The notes: generated from the sequence alone by a model not told the origin. A DNA stretch of 64,000 nt from Kineosporia succinea (GCF_030811555.1 NZ_JAUSQZ010000001.1:3035241-3099240), one strand, 5' to 3'; positions 1 through 9,392 are shown, numbered from the stretch's first letter. Translations and numbers: made by a program.

Positions 1-1
1 T

Positions 2-838
2 TTACAGCCGCCGGCCGAGGCCCTGGGGCTGAGCGTGGAGGCGGTCGCCGAGTCGGCCGTGGCCGTGGCCACCGCGATGATGCACTCGCAGCTGATCCCG
101 CTGAGCGCGCAGCACGGGGTGGACCCGTCGACCATGACGCTGGTCGCCTACGGCGGTGCCGGCCCGGTGCAGGCCGCGCTGCTCGCCGCCGCGCTGAAGA
201 TGCCCGAGGTATTGATCCCGACCTCGCCCGGAACGCTCTGCGCCTACGGGGCTCTGGCCACCGACATGCGGGTCGACCTGGTGACGCCGGTGGGTGGCGC
301 GGTGTCGGACGCGGACCTGGAGCGGGGCTGGGCGGCGCTGCGGCGCCAGGCGCTGGAGTGGTACGAGGAGCAGGACCACACTCTGCACACCGACGTCCGC
401 ATCACCCGCTGGGCCGACGTCCAGCTCACCGGACAGTCGTTCACCCTGCCGATCACGCTGTCCTCCTCGGACACGAGCGTGAAGGCGTTGCGGGAGGCGT
501 TCACCGCGGCCTACGTGCGGGCGTACGCGGTGGACCCGGGATCGGCCGAGCTGGACGTGCGCAGTCTGCGGCTGACGCTGGCGGCTTCCCCGTCGCTGGC
601 GGAACCGGTCGCCTCCGGCGGATCCTCGCTCGTCGGCCGACCGCATCGGGTCGTCGAGAACGGCCACCTGACCGCCGCCACGATCTACCGCCGGCCGGAA
701 CTGCCCCTCGGTGCCGAGATCGAGGGCCCGGCCGTGATCCCGGCCCCGGACACCAGCATCTTCGTGCCGACCGGAGCGGTGGCCCGGGTGGACGAGCACG
801 GCAATCTGCGGATCACCGTCGGAGGCACGCATGCGTAG
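2..838 (+). CDS. hyuA: Hydantoinase/oxoprolinase subunit A, C-terminal part (5' end outside window)
   Basis: The reading frame is open from the first bases and ends at 836-838, so only about the last 278 residues are present. The segment holds the ASKHA-type motif VAYGGAGPVQAA, and near the C-terminus EIEGPAVIPAPDTSIFVP, both typical of the HyuA/oxoprolinase A family, which hydrolyses 5-oxoproline or hydantoin-like rings with ATP. The hyuB gene starts at 831 inside this gene (8 bp overlap), so the two subunits are translationally coupled. The substrate cannot be told from sequence: hydantoins, 5-oxoproline and N-methylhydantoin are all possible. Family assignment is secure. Confidence 0.9.
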   Translation, partial: LQPPAEALGLSVEAVAESAVAVATAMMHSQLIPLSAQHGVDPSTMTLVAYGGAGPVQAALLAAALKMPEVLIPTSPGTLCAYGALATDMRVDLVTPVGGAVSDADLERGWAALRRQALEWYEEQDHTLHTDVRITRWADVQLTGQSFTLPITLSSSDTSVKALREAFTAAYVRAYAVDPGSAELDVRSLRLTLAASPSLAEPVASGGSSLVGRPHRVVENGHLTAATIYRRPELPLGAEIEGPAVIPAPDTSIFVPTGAVARVDEHGNLRITVGGTHA

Positions 839-2696
839 TTCACCCGTCGTCCTGGAGATCCTCGCGCACCGCTTCTCGGCGGTGGTCGAGGAGATGGCCG
901 AGAACATCCGCCGCACCAGCTTCAGCATCTTCGTCAAGCAGACCGCGGACTTCGGCACCTGCCTGGTGACGCCGGACGGCGAGGTCTTCGCCGCGCCCCG
1001 GCGGATCTCGGGCAACCTGATGATCGGCGTGCCCGCGCGTGAGGTGATCCGGTCGCTGGCGCCCTACGCCCCCGGCGATGTCGGCCTGAGCAACGACCCG
1101 GACTCCACCGGCGGACTCGTGACCCACCTGCCCGACCTGTGGGCCTGGCAGCCGCTCTTCGTGGACGGCGAGATCATCGCCTACGCCCTGAGTTTCGTGC
1201 ACTCCTCGGACATCGGCGGCAGCGTCCCCAGCTCGATCGACTGGGGTCACACCGACATGCACCAGGAGGGGCTGCTCATCCCGCCGGTGCGCCTGCTCAC
1301 CGCCGGTGACCGCAACCAGGCTGTCTTCGACCTCGTCGCCCGCAACTCCCGCGTCCCCGCGCAGAACCTCGGTGACCTCGAGGCCCAGGTGGCCGGACTG
1401 CGCACGGCCCAGCGGCGCCTGAGTGAGATCGCCGACGGCTACGGCAAGGACGCGGTGAAGGCGGCCATCGCCGACCTCGTCGACACCGCGTCGGCGCGGG
1501 CCTCGGCGCTGCTGGACACCCTGACGCCGGGCACGTACTCCTTCGTCGACTACGTCGAGGGCGTGGAATCCTTCTCGCCGGAGGGTGTTCGGGTGACCGA
1601 GGTGCCCCCGACGCGTCTCTCCCTGGCCCTGACCGTCGGTGACGGACGCGCCCACCTGGACTTCGACGGCACCTCACCGCAGGTGCTCGAGGCCATCAAT
1701 CTGCACACCGGTGGTGAACCGGGCCACTACATGCTGGCTTTCGCGCTGGTGAACTGGTTCTATTCGCAGGACAAGCAGATTCCGTACAACTCCGGGCTGG
1801 TGCGGCCGCTGACGGCTCATCTGCCGCCGGGATCGATCGTGAACCCGCGCGCGGGTGCGCCCTGCGGGGTGCGGGCGGCGGTGTTCTTCCGGATCATGGA
1901 CTGCGTGGTGGGCTGCCTGGCCCAGGCTTCCGCGGTGGCGATGGCTCCGGGGGCCGGTCTGGTGGCCATCGCGTCGATCTCGCACGTCGATCTGGCCACT
2001 GGTGAGCGGAAAGTGTCGGTGGGCCAGCCTCTGACGGGCGGTTCCGGCGGACGCCCGGGGCAGCGTGGTCTCGACGGCACCAGTTACATGGGTGGCTGGC
2101 TGCGGAACGTTCCGAACGAGGTGCTCGAGTCGGACGTGCCGGTGCTGGTGGAGGAGTACAAGTACCGGCGGGGTTCGGGCGGTTCGGGTGAGCAGCCGGG
2201 CGGTGACGGGCTCGTTGTGCAGGTGCGGAGCCTGGAGGACGACGTCACGTTCGTGGTGCGCGGCCTGGAACGGCTGTTCTACCAGCCCTTCGGCGTGAAC
2301 GGCGGTGGGCCGGGTGCTTCCGGCCTGGCCGTGCTGAACCCGGGGACCTCCTCGGAGCGCGACCTCGGACGGGTCGGCTCGATCACGCTGCGGGCCGGGG
2401 ACGTGCTGCGGATCGAGACGCCCGGCGGTGGTGGACTGGGCTCGGACGCGGGAAGTTTCGACTTCGGCCCGGCGCGTTCGTCGTACGAGACGCGGTTCCC
2501 GCAGGAGCTGCAGAAGCGGCTGGTGGACGCGGTGCTCGGGCGGGTGCCCTCGGCCCGGCAGGCATCGGTCTACCGGGCGCTGTACCTGCGCATCGACCGG
2601 GCGGCCGGCAGCGGCGCGGTGACGTCGGGCCTGGTCGACGAGGCTCTGGACGCGGCCGGGCTGCTGGATGATCTTTCTCGAGGAGAAATCGCATGA
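831..2696 (+). CDS. hyuB: Hydantoinase/oxoprolinase subunit B
   Basis: A 621-residue protein with the HyuB signature order: an N-terminal RSSPVVLEILAHRF segment, an LSNDP motif near residue 85, a DLWAWQPLF segment, and the C-terminal TPGGGGLGS motif. It forms the second subunit with the upstream HyuA, opening a cyclic amide such as hydantoin or 5-oxoproline. The start ATG at 831 overlaps the hyuA stop; its own stop overlaps the next gene by 4 bp. Length is near the family norm (about 550-650). The operon context of hydrolases and a flavin monooxygenase suggests catabolism of a nitrogen heterocycle or N-acyl compound; that is inference. Confidence 0.93.
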   Translation: MRSSPVVLEILAHRFSAVVEEMAENIRRTSFSIFVKQTADFGTCLVTPDGEVFAAPRRISGNLMIGVPAREVIRSLAPYAPGDVGLSNDPDSTGGLVTHLPDLWAWQPLFVDGEIIAYALSFVHSSDIGGSVPSSIDWGHTDMHQEGLLIPPVRLLTAGDRNQAVFDLVARNSRVPAQNLGDLEAQVAGLRTAQRRLSEIADGYGKDAVKAAIADLVDTASARASALLDTLTPGTYSFVDYVEGVESFSPEGVRVTEVPPTRLSLALTVGDGRAHLDFDGTSPQVLEAINLHTGGEPGHYMLAFALVNWFYSQDKQIPYNSGLVRPLTAHLPPGSIVNPRAGAPCGVRAAVFFRIMDCVVGCLAQASAVAMAPGAGLVAIASISHVDLATGERKVSVGQPLTGGSGGRPGQRGLDGTSYMGGWLRNVPNEVLESDVPVLVEEYKYRRGSGGSGEQPGGDGLVVQVRSLEDDVTFVVRGLERLFYQPFGVNGGGPGASGLAVLNPGTSSERDLGRVGSITLRAGDVLRIETPGGGGLGSDAGSFDFGPARSSYETRFPQELQKRLVDAVLGRVPSARQASVYRALYLRIDRAAGSGAVTSGLVDEALDAAGLLDDLSRGEIA

Positions 2697-3607
2697 GCCT
2701 TCGGTTCGGTTTGATGACGCACGCCGCGGCAGAGTGGTCCGAGCTCACCACCCGCTGGAAGGGGTTCGAGGACAACGGCTTCGACGCCCTCTGGGCCGGT
2801 GACCACCTCTGGAGCGCGCTCGGTGACAACGGCTACACCCAGCCCCGCTTCGACGCCTGGATGATCGCCGCCGGCATCGCCCAGGCCACGTCGAAGGTCA
2901 CGGTGGGCACCCTGGTGTCGGCCATCAACATGCGCAATCCCGCCGTGCTGGCCAAGCAGGCGCTGACGCTCGACCACATGTCCGGGGGCCGGGCCGTGGC
3001 CGGCATCGGTGCGGGTGGCAACCCGAAAGACGGGGCCGTGGCCGGGGAGAAGCCCTGGTCACCGGCCGAGAAGTCGGAACGGCTCGACGAGTACCTCACC
3101 GTGGTACGGCAGGTCGCGGCCGGAGGCGAACTGGACTACACCGGAAAGCATTACAGCACCCAGGGGGTGGCCGGACCGACGCCCGTGGCGCCCAGGGTCC
3201 CGCTGCTGGTGGCCGCGCACCTGAAGTCGTCGCTGACCGTCACCGCCCGGCACGCCGACGTCTGGAACTCCTACGGCACGCTGTTCAGCCAGCTCGCGAA
3301 GGGCATCCGGCTGACGCCCGAGGAGAGCCTCAGCGTCACGGCCCGGCGATCGGCATTCCTCGATGCGGAGTGCGAGCGCACCGGCCGCGACCCGCAGACC
3401 CTGCGCCGCTCGTTCATGCTGGCCTTCACCCAGGACACCCCCTGGGTGAGCGTGCAGCAGTTCCGCGACACCATCGGCCGCTACGCCGAGGTGGGTGTCA
3501 CGGAGTTCATGTTTCCGTTCCCGCTGCAGGGGCAGCACGATCCGGACGTCTTCACCGAGGTCGTCGAGACCGTGATGCCGAAACTGCAGGCCGGGGAACG
3601 CCCGTGA
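2693..3607 (+). CDS. LLM-class flavin-dependent oxidoreductase
   Basis: A 304-residue luciferase-like TIM-barrel monooxygenase or reductase that would use FMNH2 or coenzyme F420. Visible family features are the N-terminal LRFGLMTHAAAEWSEL strand, FDALWAGDHLW (position of the conserved D-H), and LDHMSGGRAVAGIGAGGNP in the middle, which binds the cofactor phosphate. It starts at ATG 2693, overlapping hyuB by 4 bp, and its stop overlaps the next gene as GTGA. Embedded in a Hyu/amidohydrolase operon it probably oxidises the substrate or an intermediate. Cofactor and substrate cannot be read from the sequence. Confidence 0.88.
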   Translation: MSLRFGLMTHAAAEWSELTTRWKGFEDNGFDALWAGDHLWSALGDNGYTQPRFDAWMIAAGIAQATSKVTVGTLVSAINMRNPAVLAKQALTLDHMSGGRAVAGIGAGGNPKDGAVAGEKPWSPAEKSERLDEYLTVVRQVAAGGELDYTGKHYSTQGVAGPTPVAPRVPLLVAAHLKSSLTVTARHADVWNSYGTLFSQLAKGIRLTPEESLSVTARRSAFLDAECERTGRDPQTLRRSFMLAFTQDTPWVSVQQFRDTIGRYAEVGVTEFMFPFPLQGQHDPDVFTEVVETVMPKLQAGERP

Positions 3608-4749
3608 TCGACCTGGTCGCCCTGCGCCGGGAGCTGCACGCCGATCCCGAGGTCGGCCTGCAGCTGCCGCGGACGCGCAGCCGGGTGCTCGAGGCCCTGC
3701 GTGGTGCCGATCTGGAGATCACCCGGGGCCAGGGCCTCAGCTCGGTCACGGCCGTCCTGAGGGGCGGCCGGCCGGGCCCCTCGGTGCTTCTCCGCGGCGA
3801 CATGGACGGCCTGCCGATCGCCGAGGACACCGGCCTGCCCTTCGCCTCGACCAACGGCGCCATGCACGCGTGCGGGCACGACCTGCACACCGCCGCGCTG
3901 GTCGGGGCCGCTCACCAGCTGGCGGCCGACCGGGAGAACCTCTCCGGGGACGTGGTCTTCATGTTCCAGCCCGGCGAGGAGGGCCACGGTGGGGCCAAGG
4001 CCATGCTGGCCGAGGGCGTGCTCGCGGCCAGTGGCTCGAAACCGGTCGCGGCCTACGCCCTCCACGTCATGTCCGACCTGCCGCACGGAGTGTTCTTCGG
4101 GCGCCCGGGGCCGATCATGGCCGCCTACAGCACCTTACGTATCGAGGTGATCGGCCGGGGCGGGCACGGCGGGCGGCCGCACGAGGCGCTCGACCCGATC
4201 CCGGTGGCGGCGCAGATCATGACGGCCGTGCAGACCTACGTGGCGCGCCGCTTCAACGCCTTCGATCCGGTGGTGCTGACCTTCGGCGAGTTCCACGCCG
4301 GTACCGCGCCCAACGTGATCGCCGAGCGGGCCACGCTGAACGCGGGCATCCGCACGTTCTCACCCGCCCACACCCGGCGGATCGCGGTCGAGCTCCCGGC
4401 GCTGGCCGAGGAACTCGCGGTCGCGTCGGGCTGCCGGGCCGACGTCACGTTCACCCCGGTGATGGCCCCCACGGTGAACGATCCGCAGGCCGCCACGGTG
4501 CTCGAGCAGGTGGCGCGCACCCTCGGCACCTACGTCGAGCTCGAGAACCCGCGCAGCGGCTCGGAGGACTTCTCCGAGATCCTGGCCCAGGTTCCCGGCG
4601 CGTTCGGATATCTCGGCGCGGCTTTCCCCGATTCCGAGCCGCAGGCCGGGAACCATTCACCTCGAGCGGTTTTCGATGACTCCCTGCTCGCGGACGCGGC
4701 CGGCCTGCTGGCCGGGTGCGCCCGTCACCACCTCTGTACCGGATCCTGA
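3604..4749 (+). CDS. M20D-family amidohydrolase (hippurate hydrolase/N-acyl amino acid type)
   Basis: A 381-residue M20 metallopeptidase-fold amidohydrolase. Seen directly: LRGDMDGLPIAED, HACGHDLHTA (metal ligands), FQPGEEGHGGAKAML (catalytic/metal glutamates), GRGGHGGRPHEALDP (lid-domain histidine) and GSEDFSEIL near the C-terminus. These cleave N-acyl or N-carbamoyl amino acids. The frame is open further upstream, but GTG at 3604 is the right start: it overlaps the preceding stop as GTGA and begins directly with the conserved VIDLVALRRELHADPE. The likely role is hydrolysis of the ring-opened or oxidised product made by the upstream enzymes (inference). Confidence 0.92.
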   Translation: MIDLVALRRELHADPEVGLQLPRTRSRVLEALRGADLEITRGQGLSSVTAVLRGGRPGPSVLLRGDMDGLPIAEDTGLPFASTNGAMHACGHDLHTAALVGAAHQLAADRENLSGDVVFMFQPGEEGHGGAKAMLAEGVLAASGSKPVAAYALHVMSDLPHGVFFGRPGPIMAAYSTLRIEVIGRGGHGGRPHEALDPIPVAAQIMTAVQTYVARRFNAFDPVVLTFGEFHAGTAPNVIAERATLNAGIRTFSPAHTRRIAVELPALAEELAVASGCRADVTFTPVMAPTVNDPQAATVLEQVARTLGTYVELENPRSGSEDFSEILAQVPGAFGYLGAAFPDSEPQAGNHSPRAVFDDSLLADAAGLLAGCARHHLCTGS

Positions 4750-4758
4750 AAGGTCACC

Positions 4759-6483
4759 ATGTCCAGCGTTTCTCCCCAGCCGACCGGGCGTCGCGGTGCT
4801 GACGTTCTCGTCGAGGCCCTGATCGCCAACGGCGTCGAGACCCTGTTCGGTGTGCCCGGAGACACCGGTGTGGTGTTCTACGACGCGCTGTTCCACCGGC
4901 GCGACGCCATCGAGCACGTGCTCGCGCGCGACGAGCGGCACGCCGCCTACATGGCCGACGGGTACGCCCGCGTGCGCAACCGCGTCGGCGTGGTCGAGGT
5001 GTCGAGCGGCGGCGGAACCACCTACGTGGTGGGCGGTCTCGGCGACGCGTACGCCTCGGGCATCCCGGTGCTGCTGCTCACCTCCGACATCCACCGCGGC
5101 AGCCGGAACACCGGTGCGCTCACCGAGATCGACCAGGTGGCGTTGTTCAGTGCGGTGACCAAGGCCCAGGCGGTCGTGGACCGGGCCTGCGACATTCCCG
5201 CGACCGTCGCTTCGCTGCTGGTCACGGCGGTCAGTGGACGTCCCGGTCCGGTCGCGCTGATCGTGCCGGAAGACGTGCTGGAAGAGATCACGGACGCGCC
5301 GGTCGTCACCTCGACCGCCACCCTGCCCGGTGAGCGGGCGGCGGCCGGTGAGGATCTCGTCCGCCAGGCCGCGCAGGTGCTGCAGAACGCGGCGAAGCCC
5401 GCGATCGTCGCGGGCGGGGGCGTTCACGCCTCGGACGCGTACGCCGAGCTCGCGCGGCTCGCCGCCGCCGTCGGGGCCGGGGTGGCCACGAGTATTCACG
5501 GCCAGGGCGCGATCTCGACGAAGGACGCGTGGTGGCTGGGGATCGTCGGCAACAACGGCGGCCAGCCGGGCACCAACCGCTACGTGGCCGAGGCCGACGT
5601 GGTGCTGCTGGTCGGCACCCGGGGCAACGCGACCAACACGAACTCCTGGACGGCCCCGGCGCGGTCGGGTGTCACGGTGATCCAGATCGACATCGAGGCC
5701 GATCGCGCGGGCCGCAACTTCCCGGGCTCCCTGGGCCTGGCCGGCGACGCGAAGACGGTGCTCGGGCAGATCCTGGCCGAGCTCCCCGTCGTCCGGGAGC
5801 TCGATGCCCGTGAGGCCGAGGTGGCGCAGGCCCGCGCCGATGCCACCCCGCCCACCGAGGAGCCCGAGTTCGCCCCCGGCGTGCTCTACCCGCGCACCGT
5901 GATCGAGTCGGTGCACGCGGCCCTGGGCGACGACGTCACCGTGGTCGGCGACCCGGGCACCCCCACCCCGAACGTGGCCGTGTTCTGGCCGGTTGCGCAG
6001 GCCGGCCGCCGCACCGTGATCCCGCGCGGGCACGGCCCGATGGGTTACGCCATCCCCGCCGCGATCGGTGTGGCCAAGGCTCTGCCGGGTAGGCCGGTGG
6101 TCTCGGTGACGGCCGACGGCAGCTTCGCGATGTCCTGCGGTGAGCTGGAGACGGCGGCGCGCTTCCACCTGCCGATCCTGTTCGTGCAGCTCACGAACAA
6201 CAGCATGGGCTGGATCAAGATGCTGCAGCACCTCTACACGGGGGGTCGCTACTTCGGCGTGGACCCCGGTCCGGTGGACGCGGTGCTGGTGGCGAGGGCC
6301 AACGGGGTGGACGGGGTCAAGGTGACCTCGGCGGAGCAGCTCAAGGCGGCGCTGGAGTCGTTCGCCGCCGATCCGCGTCCGTTCTACATCGACGTCGACG
6401 TGCCTCACATGATCGACTACGCCCCGCCGGTGCCCGCGTGGGACAAGGGACTGGCCGGTGACACCGAGCGCCCGGTTTACTGA
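4759..6483 (+). CDS. Thiamine-diphosphate-dependent enzyme, acetolactate synthase-like
   Basis: A 574-residue ThDP enzyme with the three-domain order of the pyruvate oxidase/acetolactate synthase superfamily: N-terminal Pyr domain (GVETLFGVPGDTG and catalytic Glu in VEVSSGGG-flanked segment), central domain (GGGVHASDAY and GNNGGQPGTNRYV), and C-terminal PP domain with ThDP-binding TADGSFAMS...LTNNSMGW. It probably carboligates or decarboxylates a 2-oxo acid at the end of the pathway. It starts 9 bp after the amidohydrolase stop, with AAAGG upstream of ATG. The exact substrate (pyruvate, benzoylformate, sulfopyruvate-like, tartronate semialdehyde precursor) is unresolved. The gene is not next to an ilvH subunit, which argues against branched-chain amino acid biosynthesis. 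Confidence 0.88.
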   Translation: MSSVSPQPTGRRGADVLVEALIANGVETLFGVPGDTGVVFYDALFHRRDAIEHVLARDERHAAYMADGYARVRNRVGVVEVSSGGGTTYVVGGLGDAYASGIPVLLLTSDIHRGSRNTGALTEIDQVALFSAVTKAQAVVDRACDIPATVASLLVTAVSGRPGPVALIVPEDVLEEITDAPVVTSTATLPGERAAAGEDLVRQAAQVLQNAAKPAIVAGGGVHASDAYAELARLAAAVGAGVATSIHGQGAISTKDAWWLGIVGNNGGQPGTNRYVAEADVVLLVGTRGNATNTNSWTAPARSGVTVIQIDIEADRAGRNFPGSLGLAGDAKTVLGQILAELPVVRELDAREAEVAQARADATPPTEEPEFAPGVLYPRTVIESVHAALGDDVTVVGDPGTPTPNVAVFWPVAQAGRRTVIPRGHGPMGYAIPAAIGVAKALPGRPVVSVTADGSFAMSCGELETAARFHLPILFVQLTNNSMGWIKMLQHLYTGGRYFGVDPGPVDAVLVARANGVDGVKVTSAEQLKAALESFAADPRPFYIDVDVPHMIDYAPPVPAWDKGLAGDTERPVY

Positions 6484-6487
6484 GCGA

Positions 6488-7138
6488 ATGTCTGTTTCCG
6501 AGGGCGCGCGGCCCGTTCTCCGTTCGGAGACCGTCTACGGCACCCTCCGGCAGGAGATCACTGACGGCGTGCTGGCTCCCGGCACGCCGTTGGTGGAAGA
6601 CGACATCGCCGAGCGCCTCGGCGTCTCGCGCACCCCGGTGCGCGAGAGCATCCAGCGGCTGGCGGCCGACGGCCTGGTCGACTCCCGCCGCCGGCGCTGG
6701 ATCGTGCACGCCTACCAGCCCGAGGAGATCAGCGAGATCTACGGGGTGCGGGCAGCACTGGAGTCACACGCGGCCCGGCTGGCGGCGCTCAACGCCGACG
6801 GGGCCACGCTGGAGCGCATCGAGGCCCGGCGTGAGGTGATGACGCGCGAGAACCTGATCACCCTGGTTCAGCGGGGCACGGCCAACGACGAGTTCCACGA
6901 TCTGATCAGCGGGGCGTCCGGAAACCCGCGGCTGCTGCGCACGATCCGCGACCAGCGCCTGTTCCACTTCAACCGGCACATCGGGGCGCTGTACGACGAG
7001 GAGTCGCTGCGCACCACCTCGCGGCAGCACGGGCAGCTCATCGACGCGGTGTGCGCACGGGACGCCGACGGGGCGTCGGAGATCGCGCGCATCCACGTGG
7101 AGTTCTCGCTGCAGTTGCTGCTGGACAGGTTGTTCTAG
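6488..7138 (+). CDS. GntR-family (FCD/FadR subgroup) transcriptional regulator
   Basis: A 216-residue regulator. The N-terminal winged helix is clear (VYGTLRQEITDGVLAPGTPL, then DDIAERLGVSRTPVRESIQRL), followed by an all-helical FCD effector domain with IYGVRAALESHAARLAA and EFHDLISGASGN, which carries the metal/ligand-binding His. The start was placed at ATG 6488, 4 bp after the preceding stop; the frame is open upstream but runs into the ThDP gene. As last gene of the operon it most likely represses the upstream catabolic genes in response to the substrate or an intermediate. The operator would lie upstream of the window. Confidence 0.9.
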   Translation: MSVSEGARPVLRSETVYGTLRQEITDGVLAPGTPLVEDDIAERLGVSRTPVRESIQRLAADGLVDSRRRRWIVHAYQPEEISEIYGVRAALESHAARLAALNADGATLERIEARREVMTRENLITLVQRGTANDEFHDLISGASGNPRLLRTIRDQRLFHFNRHIGALYDEESLRTTSRQHGQLIDAVCARDADGASEIARIHVEFSLQLLLDRLF

Positions 7139-7192
7139 AACGTTGCCCCGGGTTCGGGTGACCTGACGAGTTCAATTGCCCGAGGCAACGTT
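7139..7192. terminator. Bidirectional hairpin between convergent genes
   Basis: Two 14-nt arms (AACGTTGCCCCGGG at 7139-7152 and CCCGAGGCAACGTT at 7179-7192) pair with one G-T position. The hairpin fills exactly the gap between the stop of the GntR gene (7138) and the stop of the opposing small gene (7193). There is no long T tract. It probably terminates both transcripts. Confidence 0.7.
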
Positions 7193-7354
7193 TCAGGACA
7201 GTGGCAGCCGGCTCACTCCCGAGTCCACCTCGTCGTCGGTGGTGTCGTGGTCGTGGTTGCGCCAGGCGCCGCGGTCGCTGGGGCGCGTCGGTCGGGCGGC
7301 ATCGTCGGGGCCGTAGTCGTGGTCGTTGACGCCGTCGGGTGGGCCTAGAGACAT
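7193..7354 (-). CDS. Small acidic/His-rich hypothetical protein (53 aa)
   Basis: A short ORF starting at ATG 7354 (minus strand) with a good ribosome-binding site, AAGGAGAA, 6 nt upstream. It encodes 53 residues rich in Asp, His, Pro and Arg (for example NDHDYGPDDAARP and WRNHDHDTTDDE), likely disordered and without a membrane segment. It resembles no family I recognise. Support for it being real: the SD, the exact abutment of its stop with the 7139-7192 hairpin, and in-frame coding throughout. It is divergent from the ABC exporter at 7548. Confidence 0.55.
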   Translation of the reverse strand: MSLGPPDGVNDHDYGPDDAARPTRPSDRGAWRNHDHDTTDDEVDSGVSRLPLS

Positions 7355-7547
7355 CGTCGTTCTCCTTCGCTCGGAGTCGTTTCAGGCTACGCCCGGGCGA
7401 AAAGGGAAGCGCGGTGCGGCCCCCGGACGGCCTATTCTCGCGAGCCGGGAACTTGTGGAAGACCTGTGCGTTGTTGGCGGAGGGCCGATGAGTTCTGGGC
7501 GGCGGGCCGGTCCAAGCACGTGAAACCGACTCATCCGGGAGGGTGCG

Positions 7548-8504
7548 ATGACCGACCTGGCTATTGAAACAGCCGGTCTGGTGAAGAAGTTCGGCGAGAT
7601 GCGGGCCGTCGACGGGGTGGATCTGCGGATCCCCACCGGCGGCGTCTACAGCGTGCTGGGGCCGAACGGAGCCGGCAAGACCACCACCATCCGGATGCTG
7701 GCCACCCTGCTCGAGCCGGACGGGGGCACCGCCACCGTGCTCGGGCACGACGTGGTGCGCGAGGCCCGGCAGGTGCGGGCCCGGGTGGCCATGACCGGGC
7801 AGTTCGCCTCGCTCGACGAAGACCTCACCGGCCTGGAGAACCTGCTCCTGCTGAGCCGTCTCTACGGTTACGGGCGCGGCGCGGCCAAGCAGCGGGCGCA
7901 CGAGCTGCTCGCCGCCTTCGACCTCTCCGACGCGGCGAACAAGCAGGTCAAGGCGTATTCGGGCGGTATGCGGCGGCGCATCGACATCGCCGGCAGCATC
8001 GTGGTGCGGCCCGACCTGATGTTTCTCGACGAGCCCACCACGGGCCTCGACCCGCGCAGCCGTAACCAGGTCTGGGAGATCGTGCGGGCCCTGGTCGGGG
8101 CCGGCACCACGATCCTGCTCACCACGCAGTACCTGGAAGAGGCCGACCAGCTGGCCGACCGCATCGCCGTGATCGACCAGGGCAAGGTCATCGCCGAGGG
8201 CACGAGCGGCGAGCTCAAGGCCTCGGTCGGCTCCGGCGCGGTGAAGGTGCGCGTGGCCGACCCGGCCGCGCGTGACGAGGTGGCCCGGCTGCTGGCCGAG
8301 AGCCTGCACGCCGAGCCGGTGCTGGAGTCCGACGCGGCCTCGATCTCGATGCGGGTCGTCGACCCCACCGCGGTCGCCGGTGCGCTGCAGCGGGTGGGTG
8401 AGCGCGGCCTGGTGATCAGTGAATATTCGCTCGGGCAACCGAGTCTCGACGAGGTGTTCCTGGCGCTGACCGGGCACCTGGCTGACAAGGAGGCTGCGGC
8501 ATGA
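7548..8504 (+). CDS. ABC exporter ATP-binding subunit (DrrA type)
   Basis: A 318-residue ATPase. Walker [10 protein letters not shown], signature [12 protein letters not shown], Walker [13 protein letters not shown] and the switch [15 protein letters not shown] are all present. The extra ~90 residues after the switch, ending in [12 protein letters not shown], are the DrrA/CcmA-type C-terminal domain. It powers efflux of a drug-like or lipid substrate with the permease encoded immediately downstream (4 bp ATGA overlap). SD GGGAGGGTG precedes ATG 7548. Substrate unknown; daunorubicin-type annotation is by family only. Confidence 0.95.
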   Translation: MTDLAIETAGLVKKFGEMRAVDGVDLRIPTGGVYSVLGPNGAGKTTTIRMLATLLEPDGGTATVLGHDVVREARQVRARVAMTGQFASLDEDLTGLENLLLLSRLYGYGRGAAKQRAHELLAAFDLSDAANKQVKAYSGGMRRRIDIAGSIVVRPDLMFLDEPTTGLDPRSRNQVWEIVRALVGAGTTILLTTQYLEEADQLADRIAVIDQGKVIAEGTSGELKASVGSGAVKVRVADPAARDEVARLLAESLHAEPVLESDAASISMRVVDPTAVAGALQRVGERGLVISEYSLGQPSLDEVFLALTGHLADKEAAA

Positions 8505-9343
8505 GCACGATCAGCCCGGCGCCGGCGAAGAAGACCGTCGACGCCAAGATTCTCGCGGCCCTCGGCTCTTCGGAGCGCCCGCCCGCGGCCGGCCCGGTCA
8601 GTTCCTCGCTGACCTTTGGCTGGCGCGCCCTGCTCAAGATCAAGCACGTGCCCGAGCAGCTCTTCGACGTGACCATGTTCCCGATCATGTTCACGCTGAT
8701 GTTCACCTACGTGTTCGGCGGCGCCGTCTCGGGATCACCGAAAGAGTATCTGCAGTACGCGCTTCCGGGGATCCTGGTGCAGACCATCGTGTTCATCACG
8801 ATGTACACCGCGATGACCATCAACAGCGACATCGAGAAGGGCGTGTTCGACCGCATCCGGTCGCTGCCCGTCTGGCGCCCCTCGCTGCTGGTCGGGGCGC
8901 TGCTCGGAGACACCCTGCGCTACCTGATGGCCTCCACCATCGTGCTGGTGGTGGGCGTGCTCATCGGCTACCGCGCGCCCGGCGGCTTCGTCGGCGTGAT
9001 CGCGGCCGTGGGGCTGCTGCTGGTGTTCTGCTTCTCGCTCAGCTGGCTCTGGCTGATCCTGGGCCTGAAGGTGCGCACGCCCAATGCCGTGATGGGCATG
9101 GCGATGATGATCCTGTTCCCGCTCACGTTCGTCAGTTCGGTGTTCGCGCCGCCGGAGACCATGCCGGGCTGGCTGCAGGCCTTCGTCGACGTGAATCCGG
9201 TGACGCTGCTCGTCGAGGCCGCCCGGGGCCTGATGAACGACAACCCGGACGGTGGGGACATCCTCTTCGTGCTCGGTGCCTCGGTGGTGCTGACGGCGGT
9301 GTTCTCGCCGATCGCGCTGCGCATGTACAACCGCAAGTCCTGA
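8501..9343 (+). CDS. ABC exporter permease (DrrB/ABC-2 type)
   Basis: A 280-residue ABC-2 membrane protein with about six hydrophobic helices, starting after a ~60-residue cytoplasmic N-terminus (first helix near [15 protein letters not shown]). It contains the ABC-2 hallmark segment [21 protein letters not shown] and, late, [26 protein letters not shown]. The start ATG overlaps the ATPase stop. It pairs with that ATPase as a half-transporter homodimer. An inverted repeat at 9353-9392 ends the operon. Confidence 0.94.
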   Translation: MSTISPAPAKKTVDAKILAALGSSERPPAAGPVSSSLTFGWRALLKIKHVPEQLFDVTMFPIMFTLMFTYVFGGAVSGSPKEYLQYALPGILVQTIVFITMYTAMTINSDIEKGVFDRIRSLPVWRPSLLVGALLGDTLRYLMASTIVLVVGVLIGYRAPGGFVGVIAAVGLLLVFCFSLSWLWLILGLKVRTPNAVMGMAMMILFPLTFVSSVFAPPETMPGWLQAFVDVNPVTLLVEAARGLMNDNPDGGDILFVLGASVVLTAVFSPIALRMYNRKS

Positions 9344-9352
9344 ACGCTGCCG

Positions 9353-9392
9353 AGGTCGTCTGAGGCTGCGGGGGCAAGGCCTCAGACGACCT
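9353..9392. terminator. Convergent hairpin terminator
   Basis: A perfect 14-bp stem: AGGTCGTCTGAGGC at 9353-9366 and its complement at 9379-9392, with a 12-nt loop. It lies 9 bp after the permease stop and covers the last codons of the opposing 77-residue gene, so one hairpin serves both directions. Confidence 0.8.

Noticed and set aside
4657-6408. Long antisense open frames (for example opposite the ThDP gene, 24101-25711, 50285-53062)
   Set aside because: They are Arg/His/Gly-rich shadows produced by high-GC codon bias, have no family motifs, and lie opposite well-supported genes.
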